Assembly: GCF_003236315.1 (NCBI RefSeq)
Contig: NZ_POTY01000044.1
Coordinates: 1 to 33,624, forward strand
Direction: 5' to 3'
Source of the DNA: Micromonospora craterilacus
Lineage (GTDB): Bacteria; Actinomycetota; Actinomycetes; Mycobacteriales; Micromonosporaceae
DNA length: 33,624 bases
The position numbers and the translations under genes were made by a program. Below, piece by piece: positions 16,272 through 27,300 of the stretch (its first letter is position 1; the number at the start of each line of letters is the position of its first letter). The notes beneath the pieces were generated by a model. The model searched no databases, was not told where the DNA came from, and was given only the letters and a program-made list of their open reading frames with translations.

Positions 16272-17273
16272 TCAGCCGACCGGTGTCGGCCGCTCGACCG
16301 GACTCTGCTGCGGCCCGGCGTCGACGTGCCGGCCGAGCCGGAGCCGACGCCGGTGCAGGTACTGGGCCAGCAGTAGTCCTCCCCCACCGACGGCCACCTC
16401 GCTGAGCGCGCAGACCAGTCGGCTGATCAGCACCACCGGGGTGGCCACGGCCACCGGCAGCACGGTGGCCAGCCCGAGCATCAACACCGCCTCGCGTACG
16501 CCCAGGCCGTCCGGGGCGACCATCACCGCCAGGCCGGCGACGGTGGCGGCGGCGAACCCCGCCACGCAGATCAGGTACGACCGTACGGGTGGCGCGCCGG
16601 CGGCCACCGCGAGCAGCCACAGGTGATGCCCGGAGACGAACCAGGACAGTGACTGGGCGGCGACCGACCGGCGCAGGCCGGACGGGGAGGCGACCACCTG
16701 CGGTGGCGGGCGGCGCAACAGCCGGGCCGCCACCGCGATCCCACGGTTGAGCAGGTCCGGGCGGACCACGAGCACGAGCAGCGGGACCGTGGCGAGCAGC
16801 AGCCACCAGGTGACGCCCGACAGCAGCGCCGGCCCGGCCGCCAGCGCGACCGTCATCCCGGTCATCGCCACCACCGCCCAGCTCAGCAGGAACACCCCGG
16901 CCAGCCGGACCGGCCCCACCTCGATCTCCTTGCCCATCCGCAGCAGCACCGGCAGGGCGACGAAGCGGCCGGGGACGAACTTGGCCAGGAATCCCACGAA
17001 GAACAGCCGGTACGCGGTCCACCGGTCGACCGGCGCACCGAGGTCGATGAAGAGCGCCCGCCAGGAGGCCAACCCCAGCAACAACCCGGCGGCGTTGATG
17101 AGCAGGGCACCGGCCAGCGCGGCGGCCACCCGCCACGGGTCCAGCTGGCCGGCCAACGTCGCCACGGGCGTCCAGTCCTGGGAGCGGACGAACAGCACCA
17201 GACCGATGGTCAGGGCCACCACGAAGACGACGGTGACCGCACGGTTGGCCAGCCGCCACCAGCGGCCCTTCAT
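16272..17273 (-). CDS. UPF0104/YbhN-type flippase-like membrane protein (LPG synthase TM-domain family)
   Basis: A 333-residue polytopic membrane protein with about eight helices. The family signatures FLAKFVPGRFVALPVLLRMG (residues about 95-115) and APDGLGVREAVLML (residues about 245-260) are present. The family is the membrane half of lysylphosphatidylglycerol synthase without the catalytic domain and is often found with glycosyltransferases; a lipid flipping or glycolipid export role is proposed for some members but not proven in general. ATG 17273 overlaps the stop of the GT2 gene (ATGA); the longer frame upstream is antisense. In context it may move a lipid-linked sugar or the glycolipid product across the membrane. 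Confidence 0.88.
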   Translation of the reverse strand: MKGRWWRLANRAVTVVFVVALTIGLVLFVRSQDWTPVATLAGQLDPWRVAAALAGALLINAAGLLLGLASWRALFIDLGAPVDRWTAYRLFFVGFLAKFVPGRFVALPVLLRMGKEIEVGPVRLAGVFLLSWAVVAMTGMTVALAAGPALLSGVTWWLLLATVPLLVLVVRPDLLNRGIAVAARLLRRPPPQVVASPSGLRRSVAAQSLSWFVSGHHLWLLAVAAGAPPVRSYLICVAGFAAATVAGLAVMVAPDGLGVREAVLMLGLATVLPVAVATPVVLISRLVCALSEVAVGGGGLLLAQYLHRRRLRLGRHVDAGPQQSPVERPTPVG

Positions 17274-18307
17274 CGCCGGACCTCCACAGTGGTCGGCCGG
17301 GACCCGCCGGCGCGGACCCGACGCAGCAGCGCGCCGGACACCCCCAGCCCCATCCCGACAAATTCGGTCAGGTGGGTGAGCCACCGCAGGCCGGCCGCGT
17401 AGAGCAGGAACCGCGGGCCGCGGTGCCGCCACGCGAACGCCAGCAACTCGCGGTCCGCCACGATGGCGGCGCCGACCAGGATCACCGGCAGCGCGGCCAG
17501 CCAGGGTGACAGCAGGATCAGCGGCGCGGTGCCCACGGTCAGCCCACTGGAGACCATGCCGACCACCGACCCGAGGTCGACCCGGTGCGGGGTCCGCGCC
17601 TCGCCGACCGATCCGGCGGCCGGTCGCTCCCAGCGGGCGGCGACGACCGCACCGGCGTACGTCATCGCGCGGCGGAACAACTCCGACAGGTACGGCCGCA
17701 GCCGGTCCACGTCGTCGTGCCGGCCGACCATCTCGTCGCTCACCCGGATCTCGTACCGCCGGGGCAGTCGGGTGCCGAACTCCACGTCCTCCGCGTCACG
17801 CAGCCGCTCGTCGAAGCCGCCGACCAGTTCGAAGACCGCCTTGGGCACGGCGGTGAGCGCGAACATCGTGGTTGCCGTCACCCCGGTGGCCCGGCGTCGC
17901 CAGAAGTGCTCGAACAACGTCTTGTACGCCTCGACCGGGCCGTCGTCGTAGAGCGGACGCAGATCGTAGATGCCCTGCACGACACCGCAGTCCGGGTACG
18001 TGTCGAAGGTGCGTACCGCGACGGCCAGCGCGCCGGGCGCCAGGGCGATGTCCGAGTCGACGAAGAACAGCACGTCACCGGTGGCCCGGGCGGCACCGGC
18101 GTTACGGGCCGCCGACACTCCCCGGTTGACCGGGAAGGCCAGCACCGTGCAGGGGAACTCGGCCGCGATCCGTCGGGACCGGTCGGTGCTCGCGTCGTCG
18201 ACGACGATCACCTCGGCCGGCGGTGGGTGCTGGGCGTAGACCGCCGACAGGCAGTCACGCAGGGTGCGCTCCTTGTTGTAGTTGGGTACCACCACCGACA
18301 CCCTCAC
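17270..18307 (-). CDS. GT2 glycosyltransferase with membrane tail (copy D)
   Basis: A 345-residue protein; GTG 18307 overlaps the GT87 stop (GTGA). The N-terminus starts directly with VSVVVPNYNKERTLRDCL; VVDDASTDRS, FFVDSDIALAPGA (DSD metal site), DAEDVEFGTRL and GRHDDVDRL follow. The last 110 residues contain two to three hydrophobic helices. The YDLRPLYDDGPVEAYK stretch is shared with copy C (YALEPLIDDGPVEAYR), so C and D look like one pair and A and B another. As with the other copies, donor and acceptor are unknown. Confidence 0.92.
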   Translation of the reverse strand: MRVSVVVPNYNKERTLRDCLSAVYAQHPPPAEVIVVDDASTDRSRRIAAEFPCTVLAFPVNRGVSAARNAGAARATGDVLFFVDSDIALAPGALAVAVRTFDTYPDCGVVQGIYDLRPLYDDGPVEAYKTLFEHFWRRRATGVTATTMFALTAVPKAVFELVGGFDERLRDAEDVEFGTRLPRRYEIRVSDEMVGRHDDVDRLRPYLSELFRRAMTYAGAVVAARWERPAAGSVGEARTPHRVDLGSVVGMVSSGLTVGTAPLILLSPWLAALPVILVGAAIVADRELLAFAWRHRGPRFLLYAAGLRWLTHLTEFVGMGLGVSGALLRRVRAGGSRPTTVEVRR

Positions 18308-19542
18308 CGGACCCGCCCTTCGGTGCCGTCGACGCCGGTCCGGCCGCCGCTCGGGCGCAGCGCCAGCCAGCCCAGCGCCACGAACCCGACCAGCACGTAC
18401 AGGTTGGTGTGCAGCAACTCCACGCCCCGGAAGTGCAGATCCGCGCCGCGCAGCCCGACGAGGGTCCAGGCGGCGCTGGCCACGAAGCCGGTCCAGAGCA
18501 GCGCGCCGGCCACGACCGCGCCCCGGTCACCGGCCCGCCGGCCGCGTACCACCAGCAGCACCAGGGCCGGTACGCACCACACCCAGTGGTGGTGCCAGGA
18601 GACCGGTGAGACGAGCAGGCCGGTCGTCGCGCAGGCCAGCACGCCGAGGAACTGGTCACCGGCCCGGACGCACCGGACCGCGACCACGATCCCGGCCACC
18701 GCCGTCAGCGCCGCCAGCGGCAGCCACACGGCCCGTACGTCGGCGGTGTCGCCGAGGCGGGCCAGCGCGCCGTGCAGCGACTGGTTCAGCACCGTACGGG
18801 GATCGCCGGTGACGCGGGCGGTGTCGAACAGGCCACCACCCCAGAACCGGACCGAGTCGACCGGCCGCCAGGCGAAGCCGAGCCCGACAGTCGCGGCGAA
18901 TCCGGCCAGGGCCACCCCCGCCGCTCGCCATCGGCGCAGGCACAGCAGGTACCCCACGAAGATCAGCGGGGTGAGCTTGATCCCGGCGGCGATGCCGACA
19001 CCGAGACCGCGCCAGCGGCTGCCGGGTTCGCCGGTCAGGTCCAGCAACACGATCAGCATCAGGAACAGGCCCACCTGGCCTACCTGGAGGTGACCGGCCA
19101 CCGGGAATACCGGCAGCAGCGCCACCGTGCCCAGCAGAACGGCACCAGCGCCGGTACCCGCGCCGGCGGCCCGCAGCGACGCGCGGACCACGGCCGACAA
19201 CGCGACGACCGAGGCCAGCGACCAGATCCCGATCCCGGTCGACGCGCCGACGTACGCCAGCGGTTGCAGCAGCAGCACGGCGAACGGCGGGTACGTGAAG
19301 CCCAGCACGATGCCGTCCACGCCCCGGTGGGTGATGTCGTAGAGCCGCCCGTCGCCACCGGCGGCGGCGATCGCGGCCGCCCGGTAGACGGCGAGGTCGC
19401 CCCAGAACCGGCCGGTGCTCCGGTGCACGACGACCGCGGCGGCGGCCACCAGCACCGGCAGCACGATCAGCGCGGCGGCGGGCAGCGCCACACCGGGCCG
19501 GCGATCCGACCGAGGGCCCGCCGCCGGCGAGAGGATCGTCAC
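18304..19542 (-). CDS. GT87-type GT-C glycosyltransferase (polyprenyl-phosphate-sugar dependent)
   Basis: A 412-residue polytopic protein with about ten membrane helices. In the first extracytoplasmic loop the acidic motif FWGDLAVYRAA matches the catalytic Asp site of the GT87/DUF2029 family (PimE-like mannosyltransferases). GHLQVGQVGLFLM and the following LIVLLDL are a second hallmark. GT-C enzymes use polyprenyl-phosphate sugars on the outer face of the membrane, which fits the phosphoribosyltransferase and the GT2 enzymes in the cluster. GTG 19542 has AAGGGGG about 7 nt upstream. First gene of an operon with GT2 copy D, the UPF0104 protein and the methyltransferase. Confidence 0.9.
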   Translation of the reverse strand: MTILSPAAGPRSDRRPGVALPAAALIVLPVLVAAAAVVVHRSTGRFWGDLAVYRAAAIAAAGGDGRLYDITHRGVDGIVLGFTYPPFAVLLLQPLAYVGASTGIGIWSLASVVALSAVVRASLRAAGAGTGAGAVLLGTVALLPVFPVAGHLQVGQVGLFLMLIVLLDLTGEPGSRWRGLGVGIAAGIKLTPLIFVGYLLCLRRWRAAGVALAGFAATVGLGFAWRPVDSVRFWGGGLFDTARVTGDPRTVLNQSLHGALARLGDTADVRAVWLPLAALTAVAGIVVAVRCVRAGDQFLGVLACATTGLLVSPVSWHHHWVWCVPALVLLVVRGRRAGDRGAVVAGALLWTGFVASAAWTLVGLRGADLHFRGVELLHTNLYVLVGFVALGWLALRPSGGRTGVDGTEGRVR

Positions 19543-19696
19543 CGAATTCCCCCTTCGAAGGTCGGCGGGAAGACGGTAACAATCGATGTGTCAACGCTTT
19601 CTGTAACTGATCTGGATTACCCACGGCCAGCACCGACCCGCGCTGCAGCCGTGTTGCCGCCTGAGGGTGTCGCCACTCGGACACCGGCCGGAGATC
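19543..19696. promoter_or_regulatory. Divergent control region between GT87 operon and megasynthase
   Basis: A 154-bp spacer, AT-rich in its middle. The minus strand carries a perfect TTGACA (19594-19589), a -35 candidate for the GT87 operon, without a convincing -10 box at the normal distance. A 10-bp palindrome CCTTCGAAGG (19552-19561) overlaps the ribosome binding site of GT87. On the plus strand gtaac occurs twice (19576, 19603). Both core operons probably start here. Confidence 0.45.
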
Positions 19697-21375
19697 ATGG
19701 ACGACTACCATCCTGCTGTGTCGATTGCGACCGGGCCTGGTGCCCGCCGAGGTCTGCTCGATGTGCTCCTCGACGCCGCCGCCCGAACGCCCGACCAGGT
19801 CATCGTGCATGTGCGGGAGGACGGCACCGAGCGTACGGTCAGCTTCCGGCAGCTGCGGGACGAGTCGCTGCGGGTGGCCGGCGGATACCGCGCCGCCGGG
19901 GTGGCACCGGGCACGCCGGCACTCCTGCTCGCCGACGCCGGGGACGACTTTCAACCGATGTTCTGGGGTGCGCTCGCCGCCGGGCTGGTGCCGGTGCCGT
20001 TGCCGCCCGAGCCGAACCGGGTACGGGCGGTCCGGGACCTGCTCGCCGACGCGGTGGTGGTGACCGACGACGCCACCGCCGCGGCGGCGGACGGGCTGCC
20101 CGCGCCGGTGCTGCGGCTGGCCGAGCTGCGCGCCGGCCTCCCACCGGACGACCTGCCGACGCCCGCCGGGGACGACGTCGCCTTCCTCCAGTTCTCCTCC
20201 GGCAGCACCGGCGCGCCCCGTGGGGTGGAGCTGACCCATGACAACGTGCTGGCCAACCTGGAACAGGCGCGGTTGGCCACCGGCGCGCGCCCGGATGACG
20301 TCCTGGTCACCTGGATGCCGTACTTCCACGACATGGGGTTGATCGGCACCCACCTGACGCCGCTCGCCGTCGGCCTCAAGCAGGTACGCATCGGTCCGCT
20401 GGCGTTCGCCAAGCGTCCGGCCGTCTGGTTCACCACCGCCCACCGGCACCGGGCCACCCTGCTGTCGGCGGCGAACTTCGCGCTGGCCCTGGCGGTGCGC
20501 CGGGTGCCGGCCGAGACCCTCGCCGGACTCGATCTGAGTCCGGTGCGGTGCATGGTGGTGGGGGCCGAGCCGATCTCCGCGGCGGTGTGGCGGTCCTTTG
20601 TGGCGCACACCCGCCCGGCGCGGCTCGACCCGGCCGCCCTGCGACCGGTGTACGGGCTCGCCGAGGCGACCCTCGCGGTGACCTTCCCGCCGCCCGGGGA
20701 AACGGCCGCCCCGCTGGTGCTGGACCGAGCCGAGTTGAGCCGGGGCCGGGCGGTGCCGACGCACCCCGGCCCGCACGCGGTCGAGCTGATGGATCTGGGC
20801 CAGCCGGTGACCGGCTGCGCGGTGCGCATCGTCGACGAACACGGCCGGCCGCTGGCCGAGCAGCGCGTCGGCCAGATCGAGGTGAGCGGCCCGAACGTGG
20901 CCCGGGGCTACCACCGGGCGCCGCAGGCCAGCCGGGACACCTTCGTGGGCGGCTGGCTGCGTACCGGCGACCTGGGTTTCCTGCGCGACGGGCGGCTCTG
21001 TGTCACCGGCCGGGCCAAGGACGTGGTCTTCGTCAACGGCCGGACCTTCCACGCCACGGATCTGGAGTCGGTGGCCGTTGCCACCCCTGGCCTGCCGGGC
21101 GATCTGACGGTGGTGGTCGGCGCCACCGACCCGGACTCCGGTGGGGAACGGATCGTGGTGTTCGTGCCGTGGGCCCGCCCGCCGGCCGAGGCGGCCGGTG
21201 TCCTCGCCGTGGTTCGGGCGCGGGTGGCCGAGGTCTGCGGCCACGACGAGGTCCGGGTGCTGCCGTTGCCGCCCGGCGCGTTCGCCCGGACCACCAGCGG
21301 GAAGCTTCGCCGGCGCCGGATGCGCGACCGGTACCTGGCCGGCGACTTCGCCGACCGGGAACGGCGCTGGTGCGT
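19697..21375 (+). other. Domain: fatty acyl-AMP ligase (FAAL)
   Basis: The adenylate-forming signature SSGSTGAPRG is followed by MPYFHDMGLIGTHL and by YGLAEATLAVT, wording typical of FAALs rather than amino-acid A domains; the C-terminal Lys lies in RTTSGKLRRRR. FAALs make acyl-AMP from free fatty acid and pass it to an ACP, here the ACP directly following. It sets a lipid starter for the product. Confidence 0.93.
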
Positions 21376-24300
21376 ACCAGCCAACGGCAGCCCGGCAGAC
21401 GGTGCGCCGGCCCCCGTCCTTCGGCTGCCGGCCGCCGCCGACGGGCCGTCCCGGCGGGAGCTCGAAGAGCTGATCCGGCAGGTCTGGGCCCGGGTGCTGG
21501 ACCGGTCGTCCGCCACGATCGGCCTGCACGACCGGTTCCTGGCCATCGGTGGGTCGTCGCTGAAGGCGATGGAGGTGCTCGCCGGGCTGGAGGACGCGCT
21601 GGGTGCCACGTTGCACCCGGCGGACCTGCGGGACTGCGCCACCGTCGCGGCGCTCGCCGACCGGTTGGCCGTCCGGCCGGTCGTCCGACCGGCCGCCGCC
21701 CCGGCCGTTGACCGCCGCGGCGGCGGGTTGGCGACCATCGCGGTGATCGGGATGGCCTGCCGGTTTCCCGGCGCGGACACTCCGGAGGAGTTCTGGCAAC
21801 GGCTGGTCGACGGCGTCGACGCCGTCGGCCCGGTCCCGGCGCGCCGGTGGACCTCGGCCGGGGACGCCGCACGGTGGGGTTCCTTCCTCGACGACCCGAT
21901 GCTCTTCGACGCCGGATTCTTCGGTCTCACCGCGCAGGAGGCCCGGCTCACCGACCCGCACGCCCGGCTCTTCCTGGAGATCGGGTACGAGGCCCTGGAG
22001 CGCGCCGGGTACGCCGGACCTCGCCGGCACGGCCACCGGATCGGCGTCTTCGCCGCCGTCGGCGAGAGCGCGTACCCCGAACTACTGGCGGCCGACGGGC
22101 CGATCGGCGGGGCGGCGATGCTGGTCGGAAACCTGCGGAACCTCGTACCGGCCCGGCTGGCGCAGGCACTGGATCTGACCGGGCCGGCGTTGGCGGTGGA
22201 CACGGCGTGCTCGTCGGCGCTGGTCGCGCTGCACCTGGCCGCCCGGAGCCTGGCCGCCGGGGAGTGTGACGTCGCGGTGGTGGGCGGGGTGAATCTCAAC
22301 CTCACCGAGACCGGGTACCGGATGCTCGACGCCGCCGAGGCGCTCTCCCCCACCGGGCGTTGCCGTGCCTTCGACGCCGACGCCGACGGTTTCGTGCCCG
22401 GCGAGGGTGGTGCCGCGCTGGTGCTCCGCCGGGCCGACGACGCGCACACCGACGGGGATCCGGTGCTGGCCGTGGTCGCCGGGACCGCCGTCGGCAACGA
22501 CGGGCGCTCGCTGAGCCTGCTCGCGCCGAACCCGCACCGGCAGTGGGAGGTGATCGCGGGGGCGTACCGGGAGGCGGGGATCGACCCGGCGGAGGTGTCG
22601 TACGTGGAGGCCCACGGCACCGGCACCGAACTCGGCGACCCGGTGGAGGTCCGGTCGCTGGCCACGGCGTACCCACCGCCCGCCGACGGGGTGCCGCGCG
22701 GGCTGGGCTCGGTGAAGACCAACCTCGGCCATCTGCTCAACTCGGCCGGGCTGCCCGCGCTGGTCAAGGTGATCCTGGCGCTGCGGCACCAGCACCTGCC
22801 GCCCTCCCTGCACCACGCCCGGCCGTCCGTCCGCTTCGACCTCGCCGAAGCCGGTTTCGCGGTGGTCACCGAGGGACGGCCGTGGACCGCACCCGGCCCG
22901 CTGGTCGCCGGAATCAACGGGTTCGGTTTCGGCGGGACGAACGCGCACGCGGTCCTGCGGGAGGCCCCGGCCGTTCCACCGGGCAGCGCCCCGGCCGAAC
23001 CCGGATGCCACCTGGCCACCCTCACCGCGCACTCGGCGGCGGCGCTGGGCCAGGCGGCTCGGGAACTCGCCGCACACCTCCGCGCCCACCCGGAACTCAC
23101 CGAGGCCGACGTCTGCGCCAGCGCCGGTACGGCCCGTGACGACGCCCCGTACCGGCTGGCGGTGCTCGCCGACGGGGACCTGGCCGGACGGCTCGACGCC
23201 GCCGCCGACACCCCCGCCGACGGGCCGGTCGGCCGGCGGCCCCGGACCGTGCTCGTCTTCCCCGACGACGGCGCGGCGCTGCCGGCAGCGGCCGTGCGCG
23301 ACCTGCACGACCGGCTGCCGGTCTTCCGGGCCCTGTTGGCCGAGGCCGCCGCCGCACCGGTGGCCGGACGCCCGCTGCTCTCCTGGTGCCTGACCGGCTC
23401 GGCACCGGATCCGCAGGTCGCGGGGCCGGTGGCGGTCGCCGTCGGACTCGCCCTCGCCGGCCAGCTGGCCGCCTGGGGCGTAGTGCCGGACACCACGATC
23501 GGGTACGGCGTCGGTGCCCTCGCGGCCGTCGCCGCCCGCGGCGAACTGGAGCCGGCCGAGGCCGTCCGGCGCGCCGGCGCGACCGCACGGTCGGCGGAGC
23601 CGGCGTGGCACGCGGCGCTGCGGCGGTTGCGCCACGACGGCTACGACACCGTGATCGACCTGGGGGCGGGCGGCCGGCTCCACGCCGCGCTGCGGGCCAC
23701 CGACGATGCCTGTCCCGATCCGGTACGGGTGCTGACGGTGCTGGACGTCGCGGCGCAGCCGGCCGCCGGCACCGGGGCGCTGCTGGCGGCGGTGGGACGG
23801 CTGTGGACCCTCGGTGGACCGCTGGACCGGTCCGCCCTGTACGCCGGCCGGCGGCGAGTGCCGGTGCCGACGTACCCGTTCCAACGGCGGTCGTACCCGC
23901 CGTCGGCGCCGCCGCAGGCGGCCGTGCCGCTGCACCGGGTCGCCTGGCGGGATGCGCCGCTGGGCGCCGGTGAGCTGCCGGCCCGGGTACGGCTGCGCGG
24001 TCCCGGCATCGGCGGCGAACTCGCCGCCCGGCTCGCCGCGACGCTCGCGGGTCGGGGCGTCACGGTGCAGGCCGCGCCGGAGCCGGTCGGCGACCTCGCA
24101 CCACCGGAGGTGACCGTGTGGCTGGCCGGGCCGGCGGTCGACCCGCCGGACGTGGCCGCCCTCGACACCGCCGTGGCCGGGCAGGTCGACGCGGTGCGGG
24201 CGCTGCTCGACGAGCCGGCCGAGCATCTCGGCCGGCTGCTGGTGCTCACCGAGGACGTCCAGGTCACCGGCAACGTCCAGGTCACCGGGGCTGCCGAGCG

Positions 24301-27300
24301 GCCCCGGCCGGTCCAGGCGGTGCTGACCGGACTGTGCTGGGCGATGGCCGACGAGCGTCCCGACCTGCCCGTCCAGGTGATCGATCTGTCCAGTGTGGAC
24401 AGCGTGGCGGTCCGGGTGGAGTCCGTGTGCCGGGAGTTGTCCGGCTGCCGCCTCGACGACGCTACGGACGGCGGCGCGGGCACCGGCGAGCACCCGTTGA
24501 CCGGGGTGGCCTGGCGGGCCGGACATCGGCTCGGGCGCCACCTGGTTGCGGCAGCGGACCGGGACGACCGGTCCGGCGACCCCGACGACCGGTCCGCCGA
24601 GCCGGAGACCGGACCGACCGACGGCGTACACGTGATCGTCGGCGGCGGTGGTGGGATCGGCGCCGAGTTGGCCCGTACCCTCGCCGGCCGGGGCCGCCCC
24701 ACCCTGCTGCTGGCCGGGCGGTCGGAGCAGGCCCCGGACGGCCTGCTGGCGGAGTTGACCGCGGCCGGCGCCACCGCGCGGTACCAGCGTTGCGACGTGA
24801 CCGTGCCGGCCGACGTCGACGCGCTGCTGGCCGGGGTGTCCCGGGTGGAGACCGTCTGGCACGCCGCCGGGACGGTACGGATCGGCACCCTGGCGGCGAA
24901 ATCCGTGCCGGACATCCTCGCCGTGCTGGCCCCCAAGGTACGCGGCAGCCACCTGCTGGCGGAGGCGTTGCGCCGGCACCGCCACGACCGGGCGACGCTG
25001 GTTGGCTTCTCGTCGGTCAGCGCGGTGCTGCCCGGCCTGGCCGGGGCGGTCGGCGACTACGCGGCAGCCAACGCCTTCCTGGACGCCTTCGCCGCCGCAC
25101 AACGGGCTGCCGGCCGGCCCGCCCAGGCGGTCGGCTTGGCGCCGATCACCGACACCGGCATGGCGGCCCGAAGCGGCGCCGCGGCCACCGCGGGCCGTGG
25201 CACCGCCGGCGCGTTGACGGTCCGGGCCGCGCTGCGGGCGCTACAGGCCGCCCGGGGTGTCGACGCCGCCCACCTGGTGGTCGCGGACCTACGCCCCGGG
25301 CCGGCGACCGTCGCCCCCACCGCCGGCCAGCCGGCACCGGGTCGGCCGGAGGTGGACGAGTTGTCCCGGTTGCTGCGCCGGCTGCTCGCCGAGCCGCTGC
25401 ACCGCCCGAGCGAGGAGATCGCCGACGACGTCTCGTTCCTCACCCTCGGACTGGACTCGCTGGCCGCGGTGGACCTGGTCAAACGGTTGGAGGACGAACT
25501 CGGCCGGCAACTGCCGGTCACCCTGTTCTTCGAGTACACCACCGTCGCCGCGCTGGCCGGTCACCTGGCGGAGTCCGGCGCCGCGCCGACGGCACCGGCC
25601 GACGGGCCCACGCCGCCGGCTTCTCCCCCGGCACCGGTGGTGGCGGGGCCCTCGCGGTCGGCGGCGCCGGTACCGGTCGCCGACGGGGAGCCGTTTCCGC
25701 TGACCGCGGTGCAGCGGGCGTGGTACGTCAACGAGCGGCTGCACCCGACGGTGGCCAGCTACGCCTTCGTCCGGCAGACCGTCACCGGGCCGCTCGACGC
25801 GGACCTGCTCGGCCGGGCGCTGGCCGGTCTCGCCGCCCACCATCCGATGCTGCGGGTCCGGTTCGTCCCGGCGGCCAGCGCCGGCGCCCCGCGCCAGACG
25901 ATCCTCCCCCCGGCGGCCGCCTCGGGCCCAGCCGCGATCTCCTACGAGGTGCTTCCGCTCACCGGGCCGCTCAGCGAGCTGGAGGAACGACTCTGCAACA
26001 CCCCGGTCGACCTGACCCGGCAACCGCCGCTGCGGGCCGTCCTCGCCCGGGAGCACCCCGACCGGTCCCACCTGCTCCTGGTGCTGCACCATGCGGCCGG
26101 GGACGGGTTCAGCCTCAACCTGCTCAGCGAACAACTCTGGGCCGACTACACCGCGCTGGCCCGGGGCCGCGTCCCCGCCCTGCCGCCCGCCTCCCCCGGG
26201 TTCGGCCGGTACGCCCTCGATGTCGCCCCGCCCACCGACACGGATCTGACGTACTGGCGCGAGACGTTGGACGGTCCGGAGTGGACGCTGCGGCTGCCGT
26301 ACGACGGCGACCCGTGGGGGATGCCCGCACCGCCATACGTGACGCACCTGGGCGAACTCGACGACACGCTGGTCGCCCGGCTGCGTGAGCGGGCCGCCGA
26401 GGCCGGCGTCTCCGTGTTCCACCTGCTCCTCGCCGGGTACGTGCGTTGTCTGGCCCGGTGGAGCGGGCAACGGCGGGTGCCGGTGAGCGTGGCGCGGGCC
26501 GGCCGGGACGCCCGGTTGCCGGGTATCGAGCGGATCGTCGGCCCGTTCGCCGACACCCTGCCGCTGCTGGTCGAGGTGGATCCGGCCGAGCCCGCCGGAC
26601 AGCTCGCCGACCGGCTGCGAGAGTCCTGGACCGTCGCGCAGCGACACGGTTCGGTGTCCAGCCTCGACCTGGCCCGGCTGCTGCGCCCGACCGGGCACGG
26701 CCCGCGCACGGCCAGCCCGGCCGGGTTCAGCTTCGCCCGGTTCCCGGTCACCGCCGACCCGGACTGCCCGGTGACGATCGCCCCGACGGCGGCCGGTTCC
26801 GGTTCCGCCGCCACCCAGCTCAGCCTGCTCTGGTGGGAGTCGGGGGCGACGCTACAGCTGTCCTGGAACTTCCCGCCACGGCTGTTCCGACGGGAGACGG
26901 TGGCCCGGCTCGCCGCCGAACACCACCAGGAACTGGTCGACCTCGCCGCCGGGCCACGGCAGGGGCACGTCGACCTCCGCCGACCAGCGGCCGACGACGG
27001 AGACGTCACCGGGCGGATCCGGGCCGTCTGCCGGCGCACCCCGGGCGCGGCGGCCCTGACCGACGGCGACCGGACGATGACCTACCGGGACCTGGACCAG
27101 GCCGCCGACCAGGTGGCCGAACTGCTCGCCACCCACGGGGTACGCCCCGGCCAGCCCGTCGGGATGCTCACCGCACCCGGCCCGGAGTCGGTCATCGCGG
27201 TGGTCGGAATCCTGCGCGCCGGAGCCGCCTGGGTGCCGCTGGACGCCGCCCATCCCCCGGCCCGCCTCGACGGGCAGCTGCGCCGCGCCGGAGCCGGGGT

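Noticed and set aside
18656..22036. A 1,126-codon open frame on the minus strand
   Set aside because: It runs antisense to the GT87/megasynthase junction, has Gly/Arg/Pro/Gln-rich low-complexity composition and no domain; it is a GC-bias shadow. The same holds for the 1,006-codon minus frame at 22082-25102 and others inside the megasynthase.
23246..23895. AT damage explained by a sequencing frameshift
   Set aside because: The reading frame is continuous from KS through the AT ends into KR, and both flanks of the AT align in the same frame. A frameshift would have destroyed the downstream motif GYDTVIDLGAGG.
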